Below, piece after piece: positions 1 to 5,954 of a stretch of 16,726 nucleotides of DNA (positions are counted from its first letter, which is position 1; each line of letters starts with the position of its first letter). The notes under the pieces are model-generated. The model searched no databases, had not been told where the DNA came from, and saw nothing but the letters and a program-made list of their open reading frames with translations. The position numbers were made by a program, and so were the translations under genes. Where the stretch lies: positions 1-16,726 of the forward strand of contig CAZTHL010000079.1 of assembly GCA_964613585.1 (NCBI GenBank). The letters run 5' to 3'. Origin of the DNA: CAZTHL01 sp964613585. Its GTDB lineage: Bacteria > Pseudomonadota > Alphaproteobacteria > DSM-16000 > Inquilinaceae.

Positions 1-88
1 CCGCGCGCGCAGCGCCCGCCGCGGCCGCCGCCGCCAGCACGGCCGGCCCGCGCTTGACCGGCGGCCCGCCGCCGCCCACCTGCCCGCC
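1..88. other. Left edge, upstream region of rlmI
   Basis: These bases are almost pure G and C. One + frame runs in from the left edge and stops with TGA at 55-57. It encodes only a proline/arginine/alanine-rich stretch, so it could be the tail of an upstream gene or chance. No clear promoter or Shine-Dalgarno sequence is visible before the ATG at 89. Confidence 0.3.
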
Positions 89-1276
89 ATGTCGGCACTT
101 CCGGTCATCCGCCTCCTGCCCGGCCAGGACCGACGTGCCGCGGCCGGCCACCCCTGGGTCTTCGCCAACGAGGTGGCGATGGACGCCCAGGCCCGGGAGC
201 TGCCGCCCGGTGCGCTGGTCCGCCTGCAGGGCGCCCGCGGCGAGAGCCTCGGCGTCGCCGGCTTCAACCGTCACGCCCTGATCGCCGCCCGCCTGCTCGA
301 CCGTCGCCCCGACGCCGCCGTCGACCGCGACTGGTTCCGTGAGCGCCTCGCCGCCGCGCTGGCGCTGCGCGGCCGCCTCTTCCCCGAGCCGTTCCACCGT
401 CTGGTCCATGCCGAGGCCGACCGGCTGCCCGGCCTGATCCTCGACCGCTACGGCGATGTCCTGGTGGCCCAGCTCAACACCGCCACCATGGACCGTCTGG
501 CCCCCGCGCTGATCGAGGCCTGCCGCGCGCTGCTCGAGCCGCGTGCCATCGTGCTGCGCAACGACAGCGCGGTGCGCGCGCTCGAGGGCCTGGAGGCTCA
601 TGTCGGCCTCGCCCACGGCGAGCTCGCCCAGGCGGTGGAGATCGTCGAGAACGGCGCGCGCTTTCCGGTCGACCCGCTGCAGGGCCAGAAGACCGGCTGG
701 TTCTTCGACCAGCGCGACAACCGCGCCTTCGTGGCGACGCTCGCCCGCGACCTGACCATGCTCGACATGTACGCGCACAGTGGCGGCTTCGCCATCACCG
801 CGGCCCGTGCCGGCGCCCGCCGCGTCACCGCCGTCGACCGCTCCCAGGGCGCCCTCGACCTGGCCGAGGCCGCCGCCCGCCTGAACGGCGTCGCCGACCG
901 GCTCGCCACCCGCCGCGCCGAGGCCTTCGCCGAGCTGAAGCGGCTCGACGAGGCCGGCGAGCGCTTCGGCGTGGTGGTGGCCGATCCGCCGGCCTTCGTG
1001 CGCGCCCGCAAGGACCTGAAGGGCGGCCTGCGCGCCTACCGCAAGCTGGCCCGGCTGGCGGCCCGGGTGGTGGCCCCGGGCGGCTTCCTGCTGCTCGCCT
1101 CGTGCAGCCATCATGTCGACCCGCCGGCCTTCGCCGAGCAGGTCGGCCGCGGCCTCGTCGACGCCGGGCGCATGGGCCGGATCCTGCGCGAGGCCGGCGC
1201 CGGCCCCGACCACCCGGCGCACCCGCTGCTGCCGGAGAGCGCGTACCTCAAGGCGCTCGCCCTGCAGCTCGACTGA
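89..1276 (+). CDS. rlmI: Class I SAM-dependent 23S rRNA cytosine-C5 methyltransferase, RlmI type
   Basis: The 395-residue protein has the layout of the RlmI/YccW family: an N-terminal PUA RNA-binding domain (about residues 1-75), a linker domain, and a C-terminal Rossmann methyltransferase. The family hallmark GQKTGWFFDQRDNR is at 199-212. The SAM-binding strand LDMYAHSGGF follows at 225-234, ADPPAF at 298-303, and SCS at 338-340, where C339 is the expected catalytic cysteine. The C-terminal PESAYLK is also typical. E. coli RlmI makes m5C at position 1962 of 23S rRNA. The family assignment is firm; the exact target base is transferred from E. coli. The length is normal for the family. The ATG at 89 puts the PUA domain at the N terminus as expected. 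The gene is followed by a 136-base gap before the ion channel. Confidence 0.9.
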   Translation: MSALPVIRLLPGQDRRAAAGHPWVFANEVAMDAQARELPPGALVRLQGARGESLGVAGFNRHALIAARLLDRRPDAAVDRDWFRERLAAALALRGRLFPEPFHRLVHAEADRLPGLILDRYGDVLVAQLNTATMDRLAPALIEACRALLEPRAIVLRNDSAVRALEGLEAHVGLAHGELAQAVEIVENGARFPVDPLQGQKTGWFFDQRDNRAFVATLARDLTMLDMYAHSGGFAITAARAGARRVTAVDRSQGALDLAEAAARLNGVADRLATRRAEAFAELKRLDEAGERFGVVVADPPAFVRARKDLKGGLRAYRKLARLAARVVAPGGFLLLASCSHHVDPPAFAEQVGRGLVDAGRMGRILREAGAGPDHPAHPLLPESAYLKALALQLD

Positions 1277-1312
1277 GCCGGCGGCGCCGCCCGCCCCCGG
1301 ATCGGCGCTCCC

Positions 1313-1343
1313 TTGCCGGCCGCGGCGACGCCCCCCTTATAAC
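1313..1343 (+). promoter_or_regulatory. Candidate sigma-70 promoter for the ion channel
   Basis: TATAAC at 1338-1343 matches five of six bases of the -10 consensus and stands out in nearly pure GC sequence. TTGCCG at 1313-1318 could be the -35, but the 19-base spacing is long. It lies between the rlmI stop and the channel ATG, about 70 bases upstream of the latter. Confidence 0.35.
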
Positions 1344-1370
1344 CGCGAGCCCCGGCGCTGAGCCGCGCCC

Positions 1371-1390
1371 GCCCCGCCCCGCCCCGCCCC
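1371..1390. repeat. GCCCC pentanucleotide tandem repeat in the channel leader
   Basis: Four perfect copies of GCCCC occupy 1371-1390, with a partial copy on each side. They lie between the candidate promoter and the ATG at 1413. No Shine-Dalgarno sequence is visible after the repeat. A change in copy number would alter leader length, not reading frame. Confidence 0.8.
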
Positions 1391-1412
1391 GAGATCCCGA
1401 CCGCCCGCCGCC

Positions 1413-2291
1413 ATGACCGAGACGACCGACGCCCTGGCCGCCGAGAGCCCGCGCCTTCGCCTGAAGCGCATGCTCGAGTCGGTCGGCTTCATGAAGGTGA
1501 TCACCGCGATCATCCTGCTGAACGCGGTGACCCTCGGCCTGGAGACCAGCCCCTCGGTCATGGCCGAGGTCGGCAACCTGCTGGTCGCCGTCGACCGCAT
1601 CATCCTCGGCATCTTCGTGACCGAGATCCTGCTCAAGCTGTACGTGTACCGCCTGCGCTACTTCCGGAGCGGCTGGAACCTTTTCGACTTCACCATCGTC
1701 GCCATCTCGCTGGTGCCGGCGAGCGGCAACCTCTCGGTGCTGCGCGCGCTCCGGATCCTGCGCGTGCTGCGCCTGCTCTCGGTGGTGCCGCAGCTGCGCC
1801 GGGTGATCCAGGCGCTGCTCGACGCGGTCCCGGGCATGACCTCGATCATCGGGGTGCTGGCGCTGGTCTTCTACATCAGCGCGGTGCTGGCGACGAAGCT
1901 GTTCGGCCTCGCCGAGCATCCGCTCGACACCGAGGGCAACATGCAGGAGTGGTTCGGCACCATCGGCCGCTCGATGTACTCGCTGTTCCAGATCATGACG
2001 CTGGAGAGCTGGTCCATGGGCATCGTGCGGCCGACCATGGAGCTGTACCCATGGGCCTGGGTGTTCTTCGTGCCGTTCATCGTGCTGACCAGCTTCGCCG
2101 TGCTCAACCTGTTCATCGCCATCATCGTCAACGCCATGCAGTCCCAGCACGACGCCGAGCAGGCCGAGCAGCAGGCGGAGATCCGCGCCGCCGCCCACCG
2201 CGAGGCGGCCGCCATGCAGGAAGAGGTCTCGGCCCTGCGGCGCGAGATCGCCGACCTGCGCCGGCTGATCGAGAGCCGCGGCGGCGTGTGA
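1413..2291 (+). CDS. Single-domain voltage-gated sodium channel (NaChBac/BacNav family)
   Basis: The 292-residue membrane protein has six predicted transmembrane segments. S1 is about residues 28-48 and S2 about 55-78. S4 carries arginines at the canonical every-third position (R111, R114, R117, R120), which form the voltage sensor. S5 is around 143-163. The pore loop contains the selectivity filter TLESWS (196-201), almost identical to the TLESWAS of NaChBac and typical of Na+-selective bacterial channels. S6 is around 218-242. The tail from about 246 to 288 is rich in Glu, Gln, Arg and Ala and looks like the cytoplasmic four-helix coiled coil that holds the homotetramer together. Known relatives pass Na+ on depolarisation in the inner membrane. 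The protein appears complete and of normal length. There is no clear ribosome-binding site before the ATG. The gene seems to be a single transcription unit. Confidence 0.93.
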   Translation: MTETTDALAAESPRLRLKRMLESVGFMKVITAIILLNAVTLGLETSPSVMAEVGNLLVAVDRIILGIFVTEILLKLYVYRLRYFRSGWNLFDFTIVAISLVPASGNLSVLRALRILRVLRLLSVVPQLRRVIQALLDAVPGMTSIIGVLALVFYISAVLATKLFGLAEHPLDTEGNMQEWFGTIGRSMYSLFQIMTLESWSMGIVRPTMELYPWAWVFFVPFIVLTSFAVLNLFIAIIVNAMQSQHDAEQAEQQAEIRAAAHREAAAMQEEVSALRREIADLRRLIESRGGV

Positions 2292-2350
2292 CGGCCGCGG
2301 CAGGCGGGCGCGGCGAGGCGAGCTGGCGGCGCTGTGCCGGCGACGGCTGC

Positions 2351-2371
2351 CGGCCCGCCCCCAGCGGGCCG
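2351..2371. terminator. GC hairpin downstream of the ion channel
   Basis: CGGCCCGC (2351-2358) pairs perfectly with GCGGGCCG (2364-2371) across the five-base loop CCCCA. It starts about 60 bases after the channel stop codon. No T tract follows, so if it ends transcription it is not a classical intrinsic terminator. Confidence 0.35.
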
Positions 2372-2446
2372 CCAACCCGGCGGCGCCGCGCCGAGGGGGC
2401 GTCGGTGTAGCGAAACGTCGTCTTCCGTCGGGTCCGCCCGCGAGCC

Positions 2447-2482
2447 GGCCGGAGCGGCCGGAGCGGCCGGAGCGGTCGAGGC
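2447..2482. repeat. 9-bp tandem repeat (GGCCGGAGC), three perfect copies plus one degenerate
   Basis: GGCCGGAGC repeats perfectly at 2447-2455, 2456-2464 and 2465-2473, followed by the diverged copy GGTCGAGGC. A nine-base unit would keep frame in a coding region, but no convincing gene covers it. Confidence 0.85.
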
Positions 2483-2679
2483 GCGGCAATCGTCGATCGT
2501 CGCGCTGTCCGGTCTCCGCTGCATCGTCCGCCTCCTCCGTCCCACCGCCCGACACCCGGTCCAGTGCACCGCCCCAGACAGGATATCACCCCCTTACGGG
2601 GCTATTGATAGGCGCGAAAACCTTTCAACGTGCTTAATCGAGGACGACGAGCGGAGCGGTCGGGCAGCGCGCCGCTTGA

Positions 2680-2696
2680 GATCACAGGCTGTGATC
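2680..2696. repeat. Perfect 8-bp inverted repeat with one-base centre
   Basis: GATCACAG (2680-2687) and CTGTGATC (2689-2696) are exact reverse complements around a single G. The size and symmetry fit a dimeric regulator site (GntR- or MarR-like, for example). There is no T tract, so a terminator is less likely. It lies about 60 bases before the IS66 remnant. Confidence 0.5.
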
Positions 2697-2757
2697 CCAG
2701 GGCCCGCGCGCCCGGCGCCGCCGCCGGGACTCGGTACCCGCTCCGCGCGCGGGGGTA

Positions 2758-2941
2758 CTGGATCTTGACCGGTCCTCCGGCGCGACCCTGGTGTTCCTCG
2801 TCCGGCTGGCGGACCGGGTCAAGCTGTTGATCTGGAACAGCGCCCGCATGCATGGTGCTGATCACCAAGCGCCGTGAGGGCGGCGCCTTTGCATGGACCG
2901 CCAATAATCTGTCGGACGATCCGGCGGCGCTCAGGCCTTGA
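2758..2941 (+). pseudogene. Remnant of IS66-family accessory protein TnpB (Orf2), frameshifted
   Basis: In one + frame, 2758-2854 reads with a core of VFLVRLADRVKLLIWN. In the frame shifted by one base, the sequence from 2855 reads VLITKRREGGAFAWTA and stops with TGA at 2939-2941. Together these follow the conserved half of IS66 Orf2/TnpB proteins, which read roughly VFxFRxRRGDRVKLLxWDGxG, then a KRLExGRFxWP block. The family match is from memory of the motifs, not a search. The N-terminal half of TnpB, the Orf1 and transposase genes, and the terminal inverted repeats were not found. It is therefore a decayed scar, not an active element. The frameshift falls at about 2840-2855. Confidence 0.65.
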
Positions 2942-3000
2942 TCGTCTCGGCGCGGACAGATCTCCACGATTACGAGGAAGGACCTCCGAGGTGCTCTCGT

Positions 3001-3951
3001 TCAGAACACGGGCCGTGCAATCTCCCTTGCGAGTCGGATCTGCCCTGCAGGGACGCTGCTCGCCGATGTCATCGTCGTGCCAACGAAAGCGACCATCGAC
3101 CGCGACAACGCTCCGATCACGGCTGTGTCGATCTCGTTCAAGTTCACTCCGCCTTTGGCTATCGCCGCCTTGTAGCCAGCCACGAGTTGAGCCGTATCTC
3201 GGGTCCGCGCCCGTGCCTCCTCGCGGATCCGCTTCATACCAAAGACGTCAAAACCAGCATCGGAACCGGCACGCTGACAAGCAACCGCGAGGCCCAACAG
3301 CGCCGCCGCGTACCACCGCTCGAAGGCGGCGAAGGTAAGCGGTCCAAGGACTATCCTAGCCGCCGAAGAAAGTGGTGAACCGTCCAGAATCTCATCGCGC
3401 CAGCCCCAGCTTGTCGAGAAGAGATGAAAGCCGAGACGATCCGCATCTTTCTCGGCGGCAAGCCGATCATCACGATCACCCGCCGTCCCCTGATGACCCA
3501 GAAGCCGATGTCCGAGTTCATGGCCGATCGCAAAATCGATAAATGAATAGGTCAAATGGACCATCAGCGGACTTGGTTTGGCGTCATCAGGCGAGTATCC
3601 TGCACAAAACCGGCGGATGCCCATCCGCACCAGCATTGCTGCGATAAGAATCCTGTTGAACCCTACACCGATATCTACCGGCACTTCGGTCGCAACGAGC
3701 GCTGCCAAAGCCACCATGTCATTGACATCGTCCGTGCCGGCGATTGCCGGATGCTGTGTGATCCGAGCATTACCGCAGATGTTAAGCCTAAGCTGAGCGC
3801 GCCAAGCGCTCAGCATCGCCCTTCCCTTTCGTGCCAGGTCGCCGGGGAACGCATTCGATTGAGGATTTTGTTGGGCCAGTTCCCGGAAGAGGTCGTCGAG
3901 GGAGGTCCTGTCCGGATCCACAAGCTGCCGCAACCTCATGTCTTCGTTCAA
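3001..3951 (-). CDS. HExxH zinc-metallopeptidase-like protein, family unassigned
   Basis: This gene encodes 316 residues from a TTG at 3951, or 312 from the ATG at 3939. The centre carries a zinc-peptidase motif, HELGH (144-148), inside the hydrophobic helix context IGHELGHRLLGH. AEKDADRLG follows at 166-174, where E167 could be the third metal ligand, as in gluzincins of the M48 kind. No signal peptide is evident. A hydrophobic helix at about 200-226 (around PLTFAAF and AAALLGLAVA) may be buried or membrane-associated. The base composition is clearly less GC-rich than flanking genes, and an IS66 scar lies just downstream, so horizontal acquisition is likely. The TTG overlaps the stop of a 36-codon frame upstream. 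Lit-like (peptidase U49) phage-exclusion proteases and ImmA-like proteases also have HExxH motifs, but I cannot place this one among them. Confidence 0.7.
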   Translation of the reverse strand: MNEDMRLRQLVDPDRTSLDDLFRELAQQNPQSNAFPGDLARKGRAMLSAWRAQLRLNICGNARITQHPAIAGTDDVNDMVALAALVATEVPVDIGVGFNRILIAAMLVRMGIRRFCAGYSPDDAKPSPLMVHLTYSFIDFAIGHELGHRLLGHQGTAGDRDDRLAAEKDADRLGFHLFSTSWGWRDEILDGSPLSSAARIVLGPLTFAAFERWYAAALLGLAVACQRAGSDAGFDVFGMKRIREEARARTRDTAQLVAGYKAAIAKGGVNLNEIDTAVIGALSRSMVAFVGTTMTSASSVPAGQIRLAREIARPVF

Positions 3952-4058
3952 TGATCGATTCCAACAGTCGTCATCCGCGCCTTGCGCATTATCGGCATAT
4001 CGAACGTCACCTCAAGCAAAACGCCTTCCTCCGGCAAGCGGGCCCAAGGCACGCTCAT
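3948..4058 (-). CDS. Very small open frame upstream of the metallopeptidase (36 aa), doubtful
   Basis: An ATG at 4058 opens a 36-residue frame reading MSVPWARLPEEGVLLEVTF and on to MTTVGIDH, ending with TGA at 3950-3948. Its stop overlaps the TTG of the metallopeptidase, and its ATG overlaps the TGA of another small frame (ATGA). Both junctions would allow translational coupling. The frame is open further upstream, to about 4174, without another start, so it may be the tail of a degraded gene. I recognise no homologue. Confidence 0.3.
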   Translation of the reverse strand: MSVPWARLPEEGVLLEVTFDMPIMRKARMTTVGIDH

Positions 4059-4428
4059 GGAGAAAGTTTCAACGTGTCCGAAGAAGCCAATCCATAAAGA
4101 CCGATCCGCAGGACAATAACGAGCATAGCGGATGCAGCAGCTCCAATCGCGCCGACAACGATGAATTTCAAGTCAAGGCAGCATGCGACGACCTGCCGGT
4201 CGAGTTCGATGAGCCTCAAGAAGCAGTACCAATGCCTCAGAGCCGGCCGAGGCTGCCCAACCCCTGCGTCATGTGCCGGGTGATATCGCCCATCGGCCCC
4301 ATGCTACCCCTGTCCACCGGATGGGTGGCGGCGCCCCGCGAGTCGGCTCGGCTGGCGCGGGGCCGGGCCGGGGGCCGGCGGCGCCCGCAAGGCCGCTCGC
4401 CGTGGCGGGGAAAGGGGACAGGGGGCAG
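3952..4428. other. Region between the metallopeptidase and the RHH gene
   Basis: From 3952 to about 4250 the lower GC of the accessory segment continues, with the two small minus-strand frames described separately. From about 4300 the composition returns to the GC-rich norm. No plus-strand gene is convincing before the ATG at 4429: frames that extend the RHH gene upstream encode only Gly/Pro/Ala/Arg-rich sequence. Confidence 0.45.
4055..4219 (-). CDS. Possible single-TM small protein (54 aa), start uncertain
   Basis: This minus frame ends with TGA at 4057-4055 and is open back to about 4298. It contains no ATG or GTG start at a plausible position; a TTG at 4219 would give 54 residues. The protein would have a charged N terminus (RLIELDRQVV). 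A hydrophobic stretch of about 25 residues around IVVGAIGAAASAMLVIVL looks like one membrane helix, and the tail is SSDTLKLSP. It overlaps the next small frame by ATGA. The hydrophobic run and overlap suggest it was or is coding. The missing start suggests a truncated gene. Confidence 0.25.
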   Translation of the reverse strand: MRLIELDRQVVACCLDLKFIVVGAIGAAASAMLVIVLRIGLYGLASSDTLKLSP

Positions 4429-4692
4429 ATGGACTGCAGCATCGAGCCGAAGGACGAGGTGTCGGGCGAGAGGCCCGAGCCGCGGCTGGTGGTCCTGACG
4501 GACGGCTCCTTCACCGTTTCGCTGGAGCCGGCCTGCTGGGCGGCCATGGAGGCGATTCGCGCGCGGGAGGCGATGGAGCCGGAGACGCTGTGGACGATGG
4601 TCAACAACGTCCGGATGCCGAGGCAGTCCCTGGCTGCCGCGGCACGGCTCCTGGCCATGCGCTACTGGATGGCCATCACCGTGGCCTCCTGA
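4429..4692 (+). CDS. Ribbon-helix-helix domain protein (RHH_4-like)
   Basis: The protein has 87 residues from the ATG at 4429, which is preceded by a purine-rich GGGGACAGGGGGCAG that serves as ribosome-binding site. Upstream in-frame starts would add only low-complexity sequence. The domain runs from a short beta strand (SFTVSLEPACW, 27-37) through helix one (AAMEAIRAREAM) to a second helix (NVRMPRQSLAAAARLLAMRYW). This is the pattern of the RHH_4 family that is common in alphaproteobacteria. The beta strand normally pairs in a dimer and contacts the DNA major groove, so a small transcription regulator is likely; its target is unknown. It is convergent with the Mn-catalase and ends before two hairpins. 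Confidence 0.7.
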   Translation: MDCSIEPKDEVSGERPEPRLVVLTDGSFTVSLEPACWAAMEAIRAREAMEPETLWTMVNNVRMPRQSLAAAARLLAMRYWMAITVAS

Positions 4693-4702
4693 TGCCGCCG
4701 GG

Positions 4703-4722
4703 CCGACGCGATGACGCGTCGG
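4703..4722. terminator. Perfect hairpin between convergent genes
   Basis: CCGACGCG (4703-4710) pairs fully with CGCGTCGG (4715-4722) around the four-base loop ATGA. It starts 11 bases after the RHH stop codon. It has no T run, but its place between convergent genes suits a role in stopping transcription. Confidence 0.5.
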
Positions 4723-4772
4723 CGCGGCTGGCAGCGCGCCCGCCAATCCTGAGGCCGCCCGGGAGCGCCGTC

Positions 4773-4797
4773 GCCAATGGCTGAGGCCATTGGCTTT
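4773..4797 (+). terminator. Intrinsic terminator-like hairpin between RHH and Mn-catalase genes
   Basis: GCCAATGGC (4773-4781) and GCCATTGGC (4786-4794) form a perfect nine-base stem with loop TGAG, followed by TTT (4795-4797). It lies seven bases beyond the Mn-catalase stop when read from the other side, so the stem probably serves both convergent genes. Confidence 0.65.
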
Positions 4798-4803
4798 CGG
4801 GCA

Positions 4804-5676
4804 TCAGGTGACCGGCTCCACCGGCTGCTTGGGCGTGCCGTGCAGCCGCGGGTCGGCCTCGCCGAGCGCGGCCTCCGGGCCCATCGGCTCGGGGTCGGCC
4901 AGGTACTCGAACTCGCCGCGGCCGTCCGGGCTGGGACCGGCGGCCCACCGGCCCTGGCGGCTCTCGGTACCCTCCGAGCAGCTCCAGAACTGGTACGCCA
5001 CCCGGGACAGCTCCTGCTCTTGCGGAAAGCTGCTCGGGCAGGGCGTCGTCTCCAGCCCGTCCGCCTCCAGCTCCTTGATGGCGGCGATCCACTGGTTCTG
5101 GTGCATGGTGTCGCGGGCGATCAGGAACGACAGCATGTCGCGCACGCCCGGGTCCTCGGTCAGCGCGTAAAGCCGCGTCACCTGCAGCCGGCCCTGGGAC
5201 TCGGCGGTCAGGTTGAAACGAAAGTCGGCCAGCAGGTTGCCGCTGGCCACCGTGTAGCGGGAGGTCCAGGGATAGCCGACGCTGTCGGTGGGCGCCGCGC
5301 CGGTGCCGGTGACGATGGCGTGCTGCGGGTTCATGCCGGCCAGCACCACGTCCTCGACCCGGCCGCCGCCCATGATCGCGCCGACGATCGTGTTCCTGGC
5401 CGCATCCTCCTGCGCCTCGACCGGCGAGGCATCGAGCAGCCGCGCGATCATGGTCGCGATCATCTCGACATGGGCGATCTCCTCGGTGCCGATATCGAGG
5501 ATCATGTCGCGATACTTCTGCGGGCCCCGGCAGTTCCAGCCCTGGAACAGGTAGCTGATCATCACGCTCATTTCGCCCCACTGGCCGCCCAGGATCTCCT
5601 GGAGCTTCCTGGCATAGACCGGGTCCGGGCGCGCAGGCTTGGCGTTGTACTGCATATGACGATTTCGAAAGAACAC
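4804..5676 (-). CDS. Manganese catalase (dimanganese, KatN type)
   Basis: The enzyme converts hydrogen peroxide to water and oxygen with a dimanganese centre. I place the start at the GTG at 5676, giving 290 residues beginning MFFRNRHMQYNAKPARPDP. This aligns with the usual family N terminus, and a GGAGG lies seven bases upstream (5684-5688). Earlier in-frame starts would add about 127 residues of Arg/Pro-rich sequence. All five expected metal ligands are present: E35 (GGQWGEMSVM), E66 and H69 (TEEIAHVE), E159 (LTAESQGRL) and H192 (RDTMHQNQW). The C-terminal tail from about 240 to 290 is variable in the family. The protein should be cytoplasmic, and the gene stands alone. In other bacteria such catalases often belong to stationary-phase or general-stress regulons; here that is inference. 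Confidence 0.92.
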   Translation of the reverse strand: MFFRNRHMQYNAKPARPDPVYARKLQEILGGQWGEMSVMISYLFQGWNCRGPQKYRDMILDIGTEEIAHVEMIATMIARLLDASPVEAQEDAARNTIVGAIMGGGRVEDVVLAGMNPQHAIVTGTGAAPTDSVGYPWTSRYTVASGNLLADFRFNLTAESQGRLQVTRLYALTEDPGVRDMLSFLIARDTMHQNQWIAAIKELEADGLETTPCPSSFPQEQELSRVAYQFWSCSEGTESRQGRWAAGPSPDGRGEFEYLADPEPMGPEAALGEADPRLHGTPKQPVEPVT

Positions 5677-5726
5677 TTCCTTGCCTCCAGAATTTTGGTG
5701 CGTTCGCGCCATAGCGCGGGCGGACA

Positions 5727-5751
5727 ACCGGCCGCGCGATAAAGGGTTTCC
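5727..5751 (-). promoter_or_regulatory. Possible EcfG-type general-stress promoter for Mn-catalase
   Basis: On the minus strand, GGAAA (5751-5747) is followed after 16 bases by CGGTT (from 5730). The EcfG consensus of alphaproteobacteria is GGAAC, 16-17 bases, CGTT. This site is therefore close but imperfect. Its distance of roughly 50 bases from the GTG start is suitable. It would fit a stress-controlled catalase. Confidence 0.3.
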
Positions 5752-5918
5752 GAGCGCGATGGTATTCCCTACACTTGGTTGAGGCAGTCGAGGGTGGCAC
5801 GACGGGGCGTGGCGGGGTTGCCGTCGCCCACGCGCCGCCTCAGCTTGCAGGGCCAGGGGGATGCTCAGGCGGGATGCCGATGGCCGCGCACAGGGACACG
5901 CTGGGGAAGGCCGGGGCC

Positions 5919-5954
5919 GCGCCCGATCGGTCCGCGGCGCCCGATCGGTCCGCG
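5919..5954. repeat. Perfect 18-bp tandem duplication with CCGATCGG palindromes
   Basis: The unit GCGCCCGATCGGTCCGCG occurs at 5919-5936 and again, identical, at 5937-5954. Each copy contains the palindrome CCGATCGG, so two symmetric sites lie 18 bp apart, about 100-135 bases upstream of the glycosyltransferase start. Confidence 0.9.

Larger units (their letters stand above)
2292..2757. other. Gene-poor region after the ion channel
   Basis: I see no credible gene here. The first part is GC-rich and carries a hairpin (2351-2371) and a 9-bp tandem repeat (2447-2482). From about 2575 the composition drops and AT-richer words appear, which marks entry into the accessory segment. A perfect inverted repeat lies at 2680-2696. 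Open frames on both strands read as low-complexity Pro/Arg/Ala sequence without recognisable motifs. Confidence 0.5.

Noticed and set aside
1248..2555. Minus-strand open frame opposite the ion channel
   Set aside because: The channel is well supported on the + strand; the antisense product is low-complexity His/Asp/Gln/Arg sequence.
2602..2967. Minus-strand open frame across the IS66 scar
   Set aside because: No motif, and it is opposite the TnpB-like remnant, which explains the sequence better.
4273..4428. N-terminal extension of the RHH protein
   Set aside because: The extra 52 residues are low-complexity and the ATG at 4429 has a purine-rich ribosome-binding site.
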